Assembly (NCBI GenBank): GCA_024398835.1
Contig: JAKSIK010000001.1
Coordinates: 62,001 to 126,000 of the forward strand
Source: Fibrobacter sp.
Lineage (GTDB): Bacteria > Fibrobacterota > Fibrobacteria > Fibrobacterales > Fibrobacteraceae
DNA: 64,000 nt
Direction of reading: 5' to 3'
The notes beneath the pieces are model-generated. The model saw only the letters and a program-made list of their open reading frames with translations, ran no database searches and was not told the origin of the DNA. The position numbers and the translations under genes are program-made. This document shows, in pieces, positions 16,399 to 24,506 of this stretch. Each line of letters opens with the position of its first letter. Position 1 is the first letter of the stretch.

Positions 16399-18438
16399 AT
16401 GCGAGAGACGTTGGCTTTAACCACTACGGGAATCCGTAGATTACTTTGTGTGTGTCTTCCTGTGTGTGGATGGCTTTCTTTGGCAGTTGCTGGGGAAGGT
16501 CCTGTTCGCGATTTGGGAACTAGCGAAATTGTGAGTGCGGACTCTTTTGGGCAGTCGCAAAATCGCTTTTCCAGTTATGAAGAGATTTCGCCGGAGGCAT
16601 GGGAGGGTCGCGGTATTTCTGCGGCAGAACTGCTTTCCACTCTCACAGGCGTGGAGGCTCATTCCCAAGGTGGTGTAGGGAGTTTTCAGACCATCAGCAT
16701 TCGGGGAATTGCGAGCCAGGACATTTTGATTTGCGTGAACGGCGTTCCTCTCAATGATGGTAGCGGTGGTGCGGTGGATTTGGGCCGAATCGACTTGAAC
16801 CAGGTTGAAAAAATTGAGGTTTATAAGGATCGTGTGCCTGTAAAATTTGGCGGTTCGGGAGTTGGCGGCGCTGTAAATTTCATTACCAAGTCCGCAAAAG
16901 TTTCTAACCAGGAATCGTCGGGCAAATTCCTCGCCGCTTACGGAAGCCACAACTACTGGGAAACGGCAACTCAAATCAACTCCGCTATTACAGATAGTAT
17001 GGGCTTTACGGCGGCAGCTTCTGCAAGGCATTCCGACAATGATTATGAATTCAAGAGTGAAAACGGGACGCCTTACAATAAGGATGACGACTTTACGGCA
17101 AAGCGGGAGAATGCGGAATTTACGGAGTATTCGGGTAGTGCGGAACTTCGGATTTTGCATGGTAACGGCGCCTTCTCTACGCTTGCTTTCAGTGGCTCTT
17201 TCGCCGAAGGTGGAAATCCTGGACGCGGAGAATTTCAGACGAAAGTTGCAGGCTATGAAGGAGAAAATGCTACTCTCAGTTATCGCCTGGAATCGCCAGA
17301 GTTATTTGGCTGGCTGTGGCTTACGGCGGGCCTTTCGGGACGTTTTGAGAAGAACATTTCCCACTCTTACTATCCGCTGGATCACATCGGATACTTCTCC
17401 ACAGAATATCTAGAGTATGGTGCTGCGGGCTATCATCTGCTGCCGGAAATAACAGCGGAATATTTGGGTGAGCGACTTGCGGCAACGCTTCGGATTGCAG
17501 GCGGCCTCGACCGCATGGAGGCCCGCGGAACTTCTCGGGAGTGGGCGCTGGAACGCTCTTCCGGAAATGCCGCAGGCGAGGTAAACTTCCACATCACTCG
17601 CTGGCTCGCTACTTCGGGCGAGGCTTCCCTCCAGCTATTGCAAGATGATATCGATGGCGGAAAGTTCGTGCTCCCTACTGCAACGCAGAAACTGAAAACC
17701 GCCAGCAATCGGGACGCCTCCTACTCTTACCGCGGGGCGATTTTGCTGACACAGCCCGCAGGTTATTTTGGCGGGCATATAAGCCTCGGGCGTTTCTATC
17801 GTCAGCCGCAACTGATGGAATTGTATGGCGTCTACCCGGGGGTCGTTTCCAACCCGGATTTGAAGGAAGAAACTGCCCTGCGCTTTGAGGGCGGCCTCTT
17901 TGCCTCTACGCCAAAAAAAGTTTCGACACTGCGGGCCACTTACTACGAAACCGCCGTGGATAACGGGATTTACTGGGTCACAAGCGGTGCCTTTATGAAG
18001 GCTTTGAATGTGGGAGAGGTTCGCATTCGCGGGTTGGAATTGAATTTGGAAAGTCATCCGGCGAAATTCTTGCAGGTGCTGATGGGGGCTACGATTCAGA
18101 AGGCCTTGGACCACACGGATGATGTTGCTTACCGTGATAAGAATCTTCCTGGTGAACCTGTGCAGAGTTATTATACGGAAGCCAAGTTGCAGTTGCCCTT
18201 CCATTTTGATTTTATCTGGGCCAGTTCCTACCGCACCAAAATTTATGAAGACCGCGGAAATCGCCTGGAGCAGCCTGCGGTGCCCAACCATCGTGCCGCT
18301 TTAGGTTTTACACCTTATACGCAAACACGCTTTGTTTTTGCAGTCGAAAACATTACGGACGAAACGTATCGAAATGCCTATTCGCCTTTCCCCATGCCGG
18401 GGCGAGAATACCGGCTCACATTCACCCAGGGGTTTTAA
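16399..18438 (+). CDS. btuB: TonB-dependent cobalamin receptor, BtuB-like
   Basis: 679 residues. An N-terminal signal peptide precedes a plug domain (about 60-165) with ISAAELLSTLTGVEAHSQGG, ISIRGIASQDILICVNGVPL and IEVYKDRVPVKFGGSGVGGAV. A 22-strand barrel of TonB-receptor type ends in LTFTQGF with terminal Phe. It imports a bulky ligand across the outer membrane using TonB energy. Control by a cobalamin riboswitch makes vitamin B12 or another corrinoid the likely ligand. The ATG has GAGG five bases upstream. The lipoprotein gene 18486 follows after 47 bases. Confidence 0.93.
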   Translation: MRETLALTTTGIRRLLCVCLPVCGWLSLAVAGEGPVRDLGTSEIVSADSFGQSQNRFSSYEEISPEAWEGRGISAAELLSTLTGVEAHSQGGVGSFQTISIRGIASQDILICVNGVPLNDGSGGAVDLGRIDLNQVEKIEVYKDRVPVKFGGSGVGGAVNFITKSAKVSNQESSGKFLAAYGSHNYWETATQINSAITDSMGFTAAASARHSDNDYEFKSENGTPYNKDDDFTAKRENAEFTEYSGSAELRILHGNGAFSTLAFSGSFAEGGNPGRGEFQTKVAGYEGENATLSYRLESPELFGWLWLTAGLSGRFEKNISHSYYPLDHIGYFSTEYLEYGAAGYHLLPEITAEYLGERLAATLRIAGGLDRMEARGTSREWALERSSGNAAGEVNFHITRWLATSGEASLQLLQDDIDGGKFVLPTATQKLKTASNRDASYSYRGAILLTQPAGYFGGHISLGRFYRQPQLMELYGVYPGVVSNPDLKEETALRFEGGLFASTPKKVSTLRATYYETAVDNGIYWVTSGAFMKALNVGEVRIRGLELNLESHPAKFLQVLMGATIQKALDHTDDVAYRDKNLPGEPVQSYYTEAKLQLPFHFDFIWASSYRTKIYEDRGNRLEQPAVPNHRAALGFTPYTQTRFVFAVENITDETYRNAYSPFPMPGREYRLTFTQGF

Positions 18439-18464
18439 CCCCGTGTAATACAAAATGTATTACA
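18429..18464. promoter_or_regulatory. Double palindrome between btuB and the propeller lipoprotein
   Basis: GGGGTTTTAACCCC (18429-18442) overlaps the btuB stop. Immediately after it, TGTAATACA-AAA-TGTATTACA (18444-18464) is a perfect 9-bp inverted repeat. It could be an operator, an mRNA stability hairpin, or part of a second promoter for the lipoprotein gene (AT-rich to 18476). There is no T-run, so it is not a classical terminator. Confidence 0.55.
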
Positions 18465-18485
18465 TAAAATATAACAAGGAAAAAC

Positions 18486-19664
18486 ATGAAAAATAAAAAC
18501 ACTAAAATTAATGCTCTGCGGTATTTATTGCCGATTGCGCTGCTAATTATCGCGGCTTGTGGCGATAATTCCTCGTCGGCGGAATCTTCTGGACCATCTT
18601 CGTCTAGCGAAATGGATTGCGATGGAACCGGCTGCGTCACTAGCGCTTGCACTGACCGGACAGTTTTCATTTTTGGCACGGATTACAAGGCTGGAGAACT
18701 GCGCTGGATTGAAGAAAAGGCCGAGCATGCCGCGGTGATTTCAGAAGACAAACTGGATTTTTATCAGGATTCAAAAATCATCAATGCGGGCGGAAACTTT
18801 TTTGTGCTGGAGCGTGCGGGTGCAGACAACTTAACATTGCTGGACCCTTGCAAAAAAGAAGTGCTGTGGCAAACGGCACTGGAAGATTACTCCAATCCCA
18901 CGGACGTCATTATGTCGGATGAATCTTCGGCCTGGGTGGCTTTGGAAGGCACACAGAACTTCATCAAAGTTTCCGCAGCCGATGGAAAAATCCTGAAAAC
19001 GGTGAAGACGGATGCTTTTACAAGCAAGGGCGGGACATCTCCAAATTTGGCGGATTTTGCTGTGCGTGGAGATACGCTGTTTGCAATTTTTCAGCGGTAC
19101 GTCTATGATGCCGCAACCTATACTTCCACATATCCGAAGGGCCTTTTGGCCTGGTATGATTTGAAGACAGGCAAATTGCTGGATACCTTGAGCCTTGCGA
19201 CGAAAAATCCGGCGATGATGGCTGCGACTTCTGAAAATCTCTATGTGGCGACTCAGGGTGAATATGATGAAATGTGGTCTTTGCCTGCAGATGAGAATCG
19301 CGGTATCGAGAAGGTGGATTTGACTAAGAAAACATCTAGTTTGTTTGTAACGGGCGCAAAACTCGGCGGTGGTGCTACGGATGTTGCTGTTGATGAAAAA
19401 AATGCCCTCGCTTATGTGGCGGTTTCCGCGGGATTTTCAAAAGCAGTTGTCAGCGTAAATTTGAAGGATGGTTCCGTCAAAGAGCTGAAGGACATTTCCG
19501 GAGCTGATGGCGGCTTTTATTTTGACGCAAAATCTGGACTGCTCTATACGGGTGACAGAACTTTTGGTGATGTACTTTTTTATGATGGCAAAGATGTGCT
19601 CGTCGTAGAAAAAGGCGATGTGGCGCCACTTCCACCATACGGCATCACCGTTAGTGGAAAGTAA
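18486..19664 (+). CDS. Surface beta-propeller lipoprotein, BtuG-like candidate
   Basis: 392 residues. Lipobox IIAAC near residue 25, then a Ser-rich linker (GDNSSSAESSGPSSSS) typical of Fibrobacter exported proteins. The remainder shows repeated blade-like units in which a name-value pattern recurs (WVALEGTQNFIKVSAADGK, LLAWYDLKTGKLLDTLSL, LAYVAVSAGFSKAVVSVNLKDG), characteristic of seven-bladed YncE/DUF5074-type propellers. In Bacteroides, BtuG is a lipoprotein propeller next to BtuB that captures cobalamin with very high affinity. The same neighbour and the upstream riboswitch suggest the same role here; the binding function itself is inference. AAGGAA precedes the ATG. Confidence 0.75.
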   Translation: MKNKNTKINALRYLLPIALLIIAACGDNSSSAESSGPSSSSEMDCDGTGCVTSACTDRTVFIFGTDYKAGELRWIEEKAEHAAVISEDKLDFYQDSKIINAGGNFFVLERAGADNLTLLDPCKKEVLWQTALEDYSNPTDVIMSDESSAWVALEGTQNFIKVSAADGKILKTVKTDAFTSKGGTSPNLADFAVRGDTLFAIFQRYVYDAATYTSTYPKGLLAWYDLKTGKLLDTLSLATKNPAMMAATSENLYVATQGEYDEMWSLPADENRGIEKVDLTKKTSSLFVTGAKLGGGATDVAVDEKNALAYVAVSAGFSKAVVSVNLKDGSVKELKDISGADGGFYFDAKSGLLYTGDRTFGDVLFYDGKDVLVVEKGDVAPLPPYGITVSGK

Positions 19665-19686
19665 ATCAATTTATTGTAGGCTGTTT

Positions 19687-20694
19687 TTATTTGGTGAGGC
19701 TGTAGCAGGTGCTGCGGCCTCCCTTATTTTGCTTGACAGTGCCTTGTTCTATGAGGCTTTGCAAATCTCGGAGTGCAGTGTCGTGGCTCGTGCCGACAAG
19801 TGCAGCGTATTCTTTTACGGTAAAGGGCTGTGGCAATGTTCCGTTGAAGACCGCTTCGAAAAGCTTCTGCTCACGAGCGCTATTTTTGCCAACAGCGCCT
19901 TGGGCTTGGTGCTGCTTGGCGAAAACTTCCGAGGAAATCTGCTCAATGGTTTTCTGGATGGCATCGCTCATTCGGGCGAGGAACCACAAAATCCATTCCG
20001 TCAAGTCTCCATTGCCGGCCTGGCATTTGGCTAGAATCTGGAAGTATTCCTCTTTTTGCTGGAGAATCTCCGCATTCAGTGCGTAGCTGCAGCATTTCGT
20101 GCCCTCGCAGCGGGCGAGAAGCATGGCGGAAAGCATCCTGGCGATGCGTCCGTTAGCATCGTCGAAAGGCCGTATGGTTAGAAACCAGAATTGGGAAATG
20201 GCAGCTTTGATGACTCCGTCTTCGTCGTCGGTTTCGAACCAGTTGATAAAGCGTTCCATTTCTGCTTGGAGTCTGTAGGCACTGACACCCTGGAATTTCT
20301 TTTCGCCAAAAATGACTTCGGAATCCTCTTCCCTAAAATGGTGGGCTTGGTTCTGCCCCAGGGAGGCGTGCCAGTTGAAAATGCGCTCTTCTGTCAGAGG
20401 CTGTTCTGCCTTTTGCAACATGCCCAGGTGATTCTTGACTTCGGCCTTTGTGGAATCGTTCCGCAACAAGAGTTCGTTTTGAATGGCGTCGGCATTTGCG
20501 GTTATTCCATCGATGGCAAAATTTGCGGCAATATCCTTGGCGAGAATCTCTGTTGCACGGCCATTGAAATCCACCAGTTTGGCGAGACCCAGCAGGTGCC
20601 CCTGCTCCATGCGGCATTTGCCGAGAGCCTTGACCACGCTTTTGTGGTTGTAGCGGAAATTGGTCCAGTCTGGGAATTGGTGGATATACAGCAT
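19687..20694 (-). CDS. DUF4172-Fic family protein with altered catalytic motif
   Basis: 335 residues. The N-terminal DUF4172-like region (1-45, IHQFPDWTNFRYNH) precedes a Fic domain and a C-terminal winged helix (about 270-335). Fic enzymes transfer AMP or other groups to protein hydroxyls using HPFx(D/E)GNGR. Here the motif reads IRPFDDANGRIAR, so the catalytic His is Arg175 (CGG, complement of 20170-20172) and the first Gly is Ala. The inhibitory helix motif (S/T)xxxE(G/N) reads NFAIDG (58-63), with both key residues changed. Adenylylation activity is doubtful; it may be a pseudoenzyme or a DNA-binding regulator. A TATATT box ends eight bases before the ATG. Confidence 0.85.
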   Translation of the reverse strand: MLYIHQFPDWTNFRYNHKSVVKALGKCRMEQGHLLGLAKLVDFNGRATEILAKDIAANFAIDGITANADAIQNELLLRNDSTKAEVKNHLGMLQKAEQPLTEERIFNWHASLGQNQAHHFREEDSEVIFGEKKFQGVSAYRLQAEMERFINWFETDDEDGVIKAAISQFWFLTIRPFDDANGRIARMLSAMLLARCEGTKCCSYALNAEILQQKEEYFQILAKCQAGNGDLTEWILWFLARMSDAIQKTIEQISSEVFAKQHQAQGAVGKNSAREQKLFEAVFNGTLPQPFTVKEYAALVGTSHDTALRDLQSLIEQGTVKQNKGGRSTCYSLTK

Positions 20695-20702
20695 CGATAA
20701 TC

Positions 20703-20708
20703 AATATA
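20703..20708 (-). promoter_or_regulatory. TATATT box of the Fic gene
   Basis: On the minus strand TATATT reads 20708-20703 and ends eight bases before the ATG at 20694; the transcript is likely leaderless. Confidence 0.5.
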
Positions 20709-20752
20709 AAAACAACTCGGAGGAGGTGATGCCCGGATGGCGAATTTTAGAG

Positions 20753-20758
20753 TATATT
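20753..20758 (+). promoter_or_regulatory. TATATT box of the 20766 gene
   Basis: TATATT ends seven bases before the ATG at 20766. The purine-rich GGAGGAGGTGAT at 20719-20730 resembles a ribosome binding site but lies far upstream of the ATG and outside the predicted transcript. Confidence 0.5.
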
Positions 20759-20765
20759 TAACCAC

Positions 20766-22949
20766 ATGGGTGTACAATCTTTTAAAGTTTTGGGTCTTGC
20801 AATTTTAGCGGCCGCTAGTTTTGCAACTGCAGGTTTCATTCCTATCGAGGGCGTCTTTATTCAGGCGTGGCTCTATGCCAGCTGGGATAATCCAGACCAC
20901 TGGAAGCAATTGAACGGGGATAATCCAAACCCAAAAATCACGGCGGAGAACGCTTGGGATTTGGAGGCCCAATACTGGAAGAGTATGGGTGTCACGCAGG
21001 TCATCGATGGCGACATTGCCTACAAGAATGTGGGCGATTCTTTGTGGCATGCCAGTTATCCGGGCCACTTGAAAGATAGCGTGGAATATGGCGGTAATGT
21101 GGACAAGAACATCATTATGGCCAAGGCGAAGAAGTATGGATTCAAGGTGTATCTCGGCTTGGGCGTGGACAATGCCTGGTGGGGCTGGGATCTTTTGAGG
21201 GACGAGGATTTCCAGGGTTTTAAGAATGCCATGATGAAGGCTGGGGCTTTCGCTCGCGACTTGTACGAAGTCTATGTGGACTCCATGGGTTACGGCGAAA
21301 CCTTTGGCGGATTCTATAGCGTGTATGAGATTTGGAATCACAATCATTTGAATGAAGGGGACTCCATTCGCGACGAGTATGCAAAGCGTCTGGCTGCAGG
21401 TTTTAACATTCTCATTGATTCCCTGAACAAGGTGGACCCCAAACGCCCTCTGCTTTTCAGCCAGTTCGCTACGGAGGATTTGGATGCGTTGGATATCCGG
21501 GATACGATTTATAATGATAATGGCTCAGTGAAAAGGGCTGGCCCCCGTGGCTATGGAACGCTTAAAAATACAGAACTTTTCTGGCAGAAGTTCTTTGAAA
21601 CTGCCCATTTCCGTGAACAGGACAAGTGCCTCCCTATGGATGCTGTGGGCGGTGGCGGCCAGAAGATTGACCGCGTGGAGGCTTGGACTGCGGCATACGA
21701 AAATGCGGTGAAGAATAGCGGAAGTAAAATCGGCTACTACGCCAATATTGAAGATTTTGCTCAGCCGGATATGCCTTGGCATCAGGAACAGGCCTATACG
21801 CCGCTGTATGGCCGCAGTTATATCAGTGCGGGCCACATCGGTCGCTTTGCCCGTCAGATTGCTATTGCTCAGCGCCATACCAAGGGCATCTTCAATTTTG
21901 CGTTCTCCCACTATCATTCTCCATTGAATGCAATCCCTGGTTATTATGAGGTGTTGTTGAACTATTTGCAAACGCAGCAGGGTGATTTGGTGGCGCCCAC
22001 GCTTCCGAAGACTTTGCATGTGATTGACACCTTGGCCTACAATGAATCCCAGTCGGCGAAAAAGGGCTATTCTGTTAATGATCGGGTGTTCAAATTCTAT
22101 TGGGAGGGGGCCCTGGACAATAAGTGGAATGGGGCTTTGGACGATCACGGCATTCATCGTGTGAAAATCAACCAGCCTGTGAGAACCTATGGTCATGATT
22201 CAGAAATAGCGGATTCCACGGTGGCCTATGCGACTGCCACTCGTTCAGAATCGGGCGTTATGGCCCACGAACCGGATTCCATCTACTTCCCCCATAGTAC
22301 GGGTCGCGAATGCTCTGGTGAGGCGGGAGTGGAAGAATACTGCTTCCTTCCGCGGTTCCATGCGGACGGAAATTTTAATGAAAAGATGAGGTATGCTACA
22401 GATAAAGTATTTTTTGATAACGACAAATTCGTCTTCATCACTATGGATGTTTGGGGCAACGAGGCAGTCTCCAAACCATTTACTCTGCATGAGGCCGCAG
22501 CGGGAATTGGTGGCCGTTACGACATCACGCTGGAACTGGATTCCGTGCGGATGTTTAAGGTGCCTGTGAAGGATACTTTGCGGAGTACATTTGCCCTGGA
22601 TTCCAGCAAGTGGGTGCAGGATGGGCCGGATACGCGTTCTAGTTCTTCTTCAGGAGAAAATCTGAGTAGCAGTAGCTCTAGCGCAAATGACTCTAGCAGT
22701 AGTTCTACAGAAATTTTGCCGAATTTCCACTATTCTGTCAATGGTTTGAAGGTCTTCCGTGATGGCTCTGTTTGGAAACTGCAATACAACACGAATAGGG
22801 CCGGAACATATCGCCTGGTGATATATGCTCCTACGGGAGCCCGCATGCATGTGGCGAATGTGTGGTTGAAGGACGGCTCAAATGTTCTTCCTTTGCCCAA
22901 GAATAACGTAGGCTATTCCAGATTCTATATCCAGCTGTTGCCGCGGTAG
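20766..22949 (+). CDS. Secreted glycosidase-like protein, DUF4434-like
   Basis: 727 residues. A signal peptide (cleavage near ATA/GF) is followed by a large TIM-barrel-like domain beginning GVFIQAWLYASW and containing WKSMGVTQVIDGD, KAKKYGFKVYLGLG, GFYSVYEIWNH and YYANIEDFAQPD. This resembles DUF4434-type glycoside-hydrolase-like proteins. A beta-rich region (about 430-610) and a Ser-rich linker (about 625-655, typical of Fibrobacter) lead to a short C-terminal domain (GTYRLVIYAPTGARM...) of the sorting type used by type IX secretion. It probably acts on plant cell-wall polysaccharide outside the cell; no catalytic residues are assigned. Confidence 0.7.
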   Translation: MGVQSFKVLGLAILAAASFATAGFIPIEGVFIQAWLYASWDNPDHWKQLNGDNPNPKITAENAWDLEAQYWKSMGVTQVIDGDIAYKNVGDSLWHASYPGHLKDSVEYGGNVDKNIIMAKAKKYGFKVYLGLGVDNAWWGWDLLRDEDFQGFKNAMMKAGAFARDLYEVYVDSMGYGETFGGFYSVYEIWNHNHLNEGDSIRDEYAKRLAAGFNILIDSLNKVDPKRPLLFSQFATEDLDALDIRDTIYNDNGSVKRAGPRGYGTLKNTELFWQKFFETAHFREQDKCLPMDAVGGGGQKIDRVEAWTAAYENAVKNSGSKIGYYANIEDFAQPDMPWHQEQAYTPLYGRSYISAGHIGRFARQIAIAQRHTKGIFNFAFSHYHSPLNAIPGYYEVLLNYLQTQQGDLVAPTLPKTLHVIDTLAYNESQSAKKGYSVNDRVFKFYWEGALDNKWNGALDDHGIHRVKINQPVRTYGHDSEIADSTVAYATATRSESGVMAHEPDSIYFPHSTGRECSGEAGVEEYCFLPRFHADGNFNEKMRYATDKVFFDNDKFVFITMDVWGNEAVSKPFTLHEAAAGIGGRYDITLELDSVRMFKVPVKDTLRSTFALDSSKWVQDGPDTRSSSSSGENLSSSSSSANDSSSSSTEILPNFHYSVNGLKVFRDGSVWKLQYNTNRAGTYRLVIYAPTGARMHVANVWLKDGSNVLPLPKNNVGYSRFYIQLLPR

Positions 22950-22951
22950 TT

Positions 22952-23728
22952 TTACTTTGTGCAAATGACGCGCCAGAGGGTTTGCCCGGCGGCGCTGTAT
23001 TTGCGTTCGAAGGCGGTGCATGGCGTATCTGGCGTGAAGTTTGAAAGCTTGACATCGAGGTGCGCCGCCGGGGATGTACCTGTCGGGCAAAAAGTTGCCA
23101 AAATTTCCGCAGCCTTCTTGAATTCCTGAGCGTAGATTTCCCAGTTGGTGCGGAGTTCCAACGTCTCGCCCAATGCCATCAGTGTGGGGAAGATGGGATG
23201 CAGATGAAACCTGCGGGTGGCTTCGCTCTGCTTGGGCCATGGATTCGGATAGTAGAGGGCGTGATAGGGAATGGTCCATTCGCCCGCCTGCACTTTCTCC
23301 AGAGCGAGCCGCCAGAAATCAAGAAGCTCCGCCCGCACCCAGAAGGCGTTTCGCGGGCGGTTCCGTTCGGCAGTCGCAGAATTTTCTGTGAGCACGCTAC
23401 GGCTGCCGTTATCGCCGCGGGTAAGGCGTGCAGCGGATTTGTCTATCCCGATGACTGGTGTGTCGGGAAATTTCTTTGCCAGATGCAGCGTACTTTCGCC
23501 TGTGCCGCAGCCGGAATCCAGAATGACGGCTCGGGGGCCCGCGCTGTAAAACGCATCCACAAATTTTTCCGCTTGCGCAAAAGCTTCACGTGTATGGTCT
23601 GCGATGGGTCTAAGATATTTCGTGCTTGCGTATTTCTGGACGACCTCGGCTAAATCCTTATAAATGCCGTCTTGGTTACTGACGACGGACTTGACAGCGC
23701 CGGATTTTGTCGATGGTTCTTGCTTCAC
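22952..23728 (-). CDS. trmB: tRNA (guanine-N7-)-methyltransferase-like protein
   Basis: 258 residues from the GTG at 23728. TrmB makes m7G46 in tRNA using SAM. Seen are the SAM motif ILDSGCGTGESTLHLAKKFP, a RPRNAFWVRAEL stretch and the TrmB signature LYYPNPWPK, then RRFHLHPIFP. The frame continues upstream to 24124, but that part is antisense to the divergent membrane gene and shows no family match. A TATTTT box ending six bases before the GTG supports this start. The divergent gene starts 27 bases away. Confidence 0.82.
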   Translation of the reverse strand: MKQEPSTKSGAVKSVVSNQDGIYKDLAEVVQKYASTKYLRPIADHTREAFAQAEKFVDAFYSAGPRAVILDSGCGTGESTLHLAKKFPDTPVIGIDKSAARLTRGDNGSRSVLTENSATAERNRPRNAFWVRAELLDFWRLALEKVQAGEWTIPYHALYYPNPWPKQSEATRRFHLHPIFPTLMALGETLELRTNWEIYAQEFKKAAEILATFCPTGTSPAAHLDVKLSNFTPDTPCTAFERKYSAAGQTLWRVICTK

Positions 23729-23734
23729 GACGGA

Positions 23735-23749
23735 AAAATAAATTATTTT
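23735..23749. promoter_or_regulatory. Back-to-back boxes of two divergent leaderless genes
   Basis: On the minus strand TATTTT reads 23740-23735, six bases before the trmB GTG at 23728. On the plus strand TATTTTG lies at 23744-23750, with TATTTT ending six bases before the ATG at 23756. The two boxes are separated by three bases and share an AT-rich core. Confidence 0.55.
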
Positions 23750-23755
23750 GCAAGC

Positions 23756-24472
23756 ATGCCTGAGGGAATGAAGCCTACCGACAAAGTGCAATTGCGCATT
23801 ACGAATGTGAGTCGCGATGTGCATTCTGGCGATTCCTTCGCCACTCGGTTCGCAGGTAAACTTTCCCAGCCCGATACGTGGCATCCGGTTTTGCGATTCT
23901 TCTTTTACCCCAGGGCTTACGGATTCTCCCAGAGCCTGTTGTTCCGCATTGCAGTGTGGATTGTATTTGCAATTTTCACCGTCACCCTGTTTGTTAAGGG
24001 GCCGGATGCTTGGATTGTGAATTTTCTCCACAGCTTGAATTTGGGTGTTCATGAATTTGGGCACCCGCTGTTTGGGCTGTTTGGCGGGCACATGTTGATG
24101 AGCCTTGGCGGCTCGCTTTTTCAAGTCATCATGCCACTCATTTTCTGCCTCGCTTTATGGATTAAGCCGCGGGATTTGTTTGGTGCTTCCATTGGCCTCT
24201 GGTGGGCTTTCGAAAACCTGATGGATTGGGTCCCCTACATCGCAGATGCGCTGGTGATGCGGTTGCAGCTCACTAGTGGCGGCACCGGCGCCGAGATGGA
24301 ATACGGCTTCCACGACTGGAACTATCTCTTATCGGAATGGGGGGTGCTGGTGAAGTGCGAATCCATTGCGGCTACTGTGCAAACGGTCGCCCTCGTTGGT
24401 GCAACAATTAGCATGCTGTGGGGTGCCTGGAGTTTGTTTTATTACGTCCGCTACCAGCGCCGCCGCGGTTAA
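23756..24472 (+). CDS. Membrane protein with HEFGH zinc-protease-like motif
   Basis: 238 residues from the ATG at 23756. A soluble N-terminal 55 residues is followed by about five hydrophobic helices. HEFGH (99-103) sits in a membrane segment, followed by HPLFGLFGGH, with later conserved-looking acidic pairs (ENLMDWVPYIADA and FHDWNYLL). The HExxH motif suggests a zinc metallopeptidase of site-2-protease type, with DW or DA acting as a further ligand; that is inference. The transcript appears leaderless. It is divergent from trmB and convergent with the activator at 24507. Confidence 0.65.
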   Translation: MPEGMKPTDKVQLRITNVSRDVHSGDSFATRFAGKLSQPDTWHPVLRFFFYPRAYGFSQSLLFRIAVWIVFAIFTVTLFVKGPDAWIVNFLHSLNLGVHEFGHPLFGLFGGHMLMSLGGSLFQVIMPLIFCLALWIKPRDLFGASIGLWWAFENLMDWVPYIADALVMRLQLTSGGTGAEMEYGFHDWNYLLSEWGVLVKCESIAATVQTVALVGATISMLWGAWSLFYYVRYQRRRG

Positions 24473-24506
24473 TTGCCTGCGTCGTAGTTCATTCCCGCGC
24501 CGCGGT

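Noticed and set aside
16101-16424. Minus-strand ORFs across the riboswitch
   Set aside because: They are antisense to conserved RNA structure and have no start signals.
23729-24124. N-terminal extension of the trmB frame
   Set aside because: The extra residues are antisense to the HEFGH membrane gene and lack similarity to TrmB; a TATTTT box directly before GTG 23728 gives a better start.
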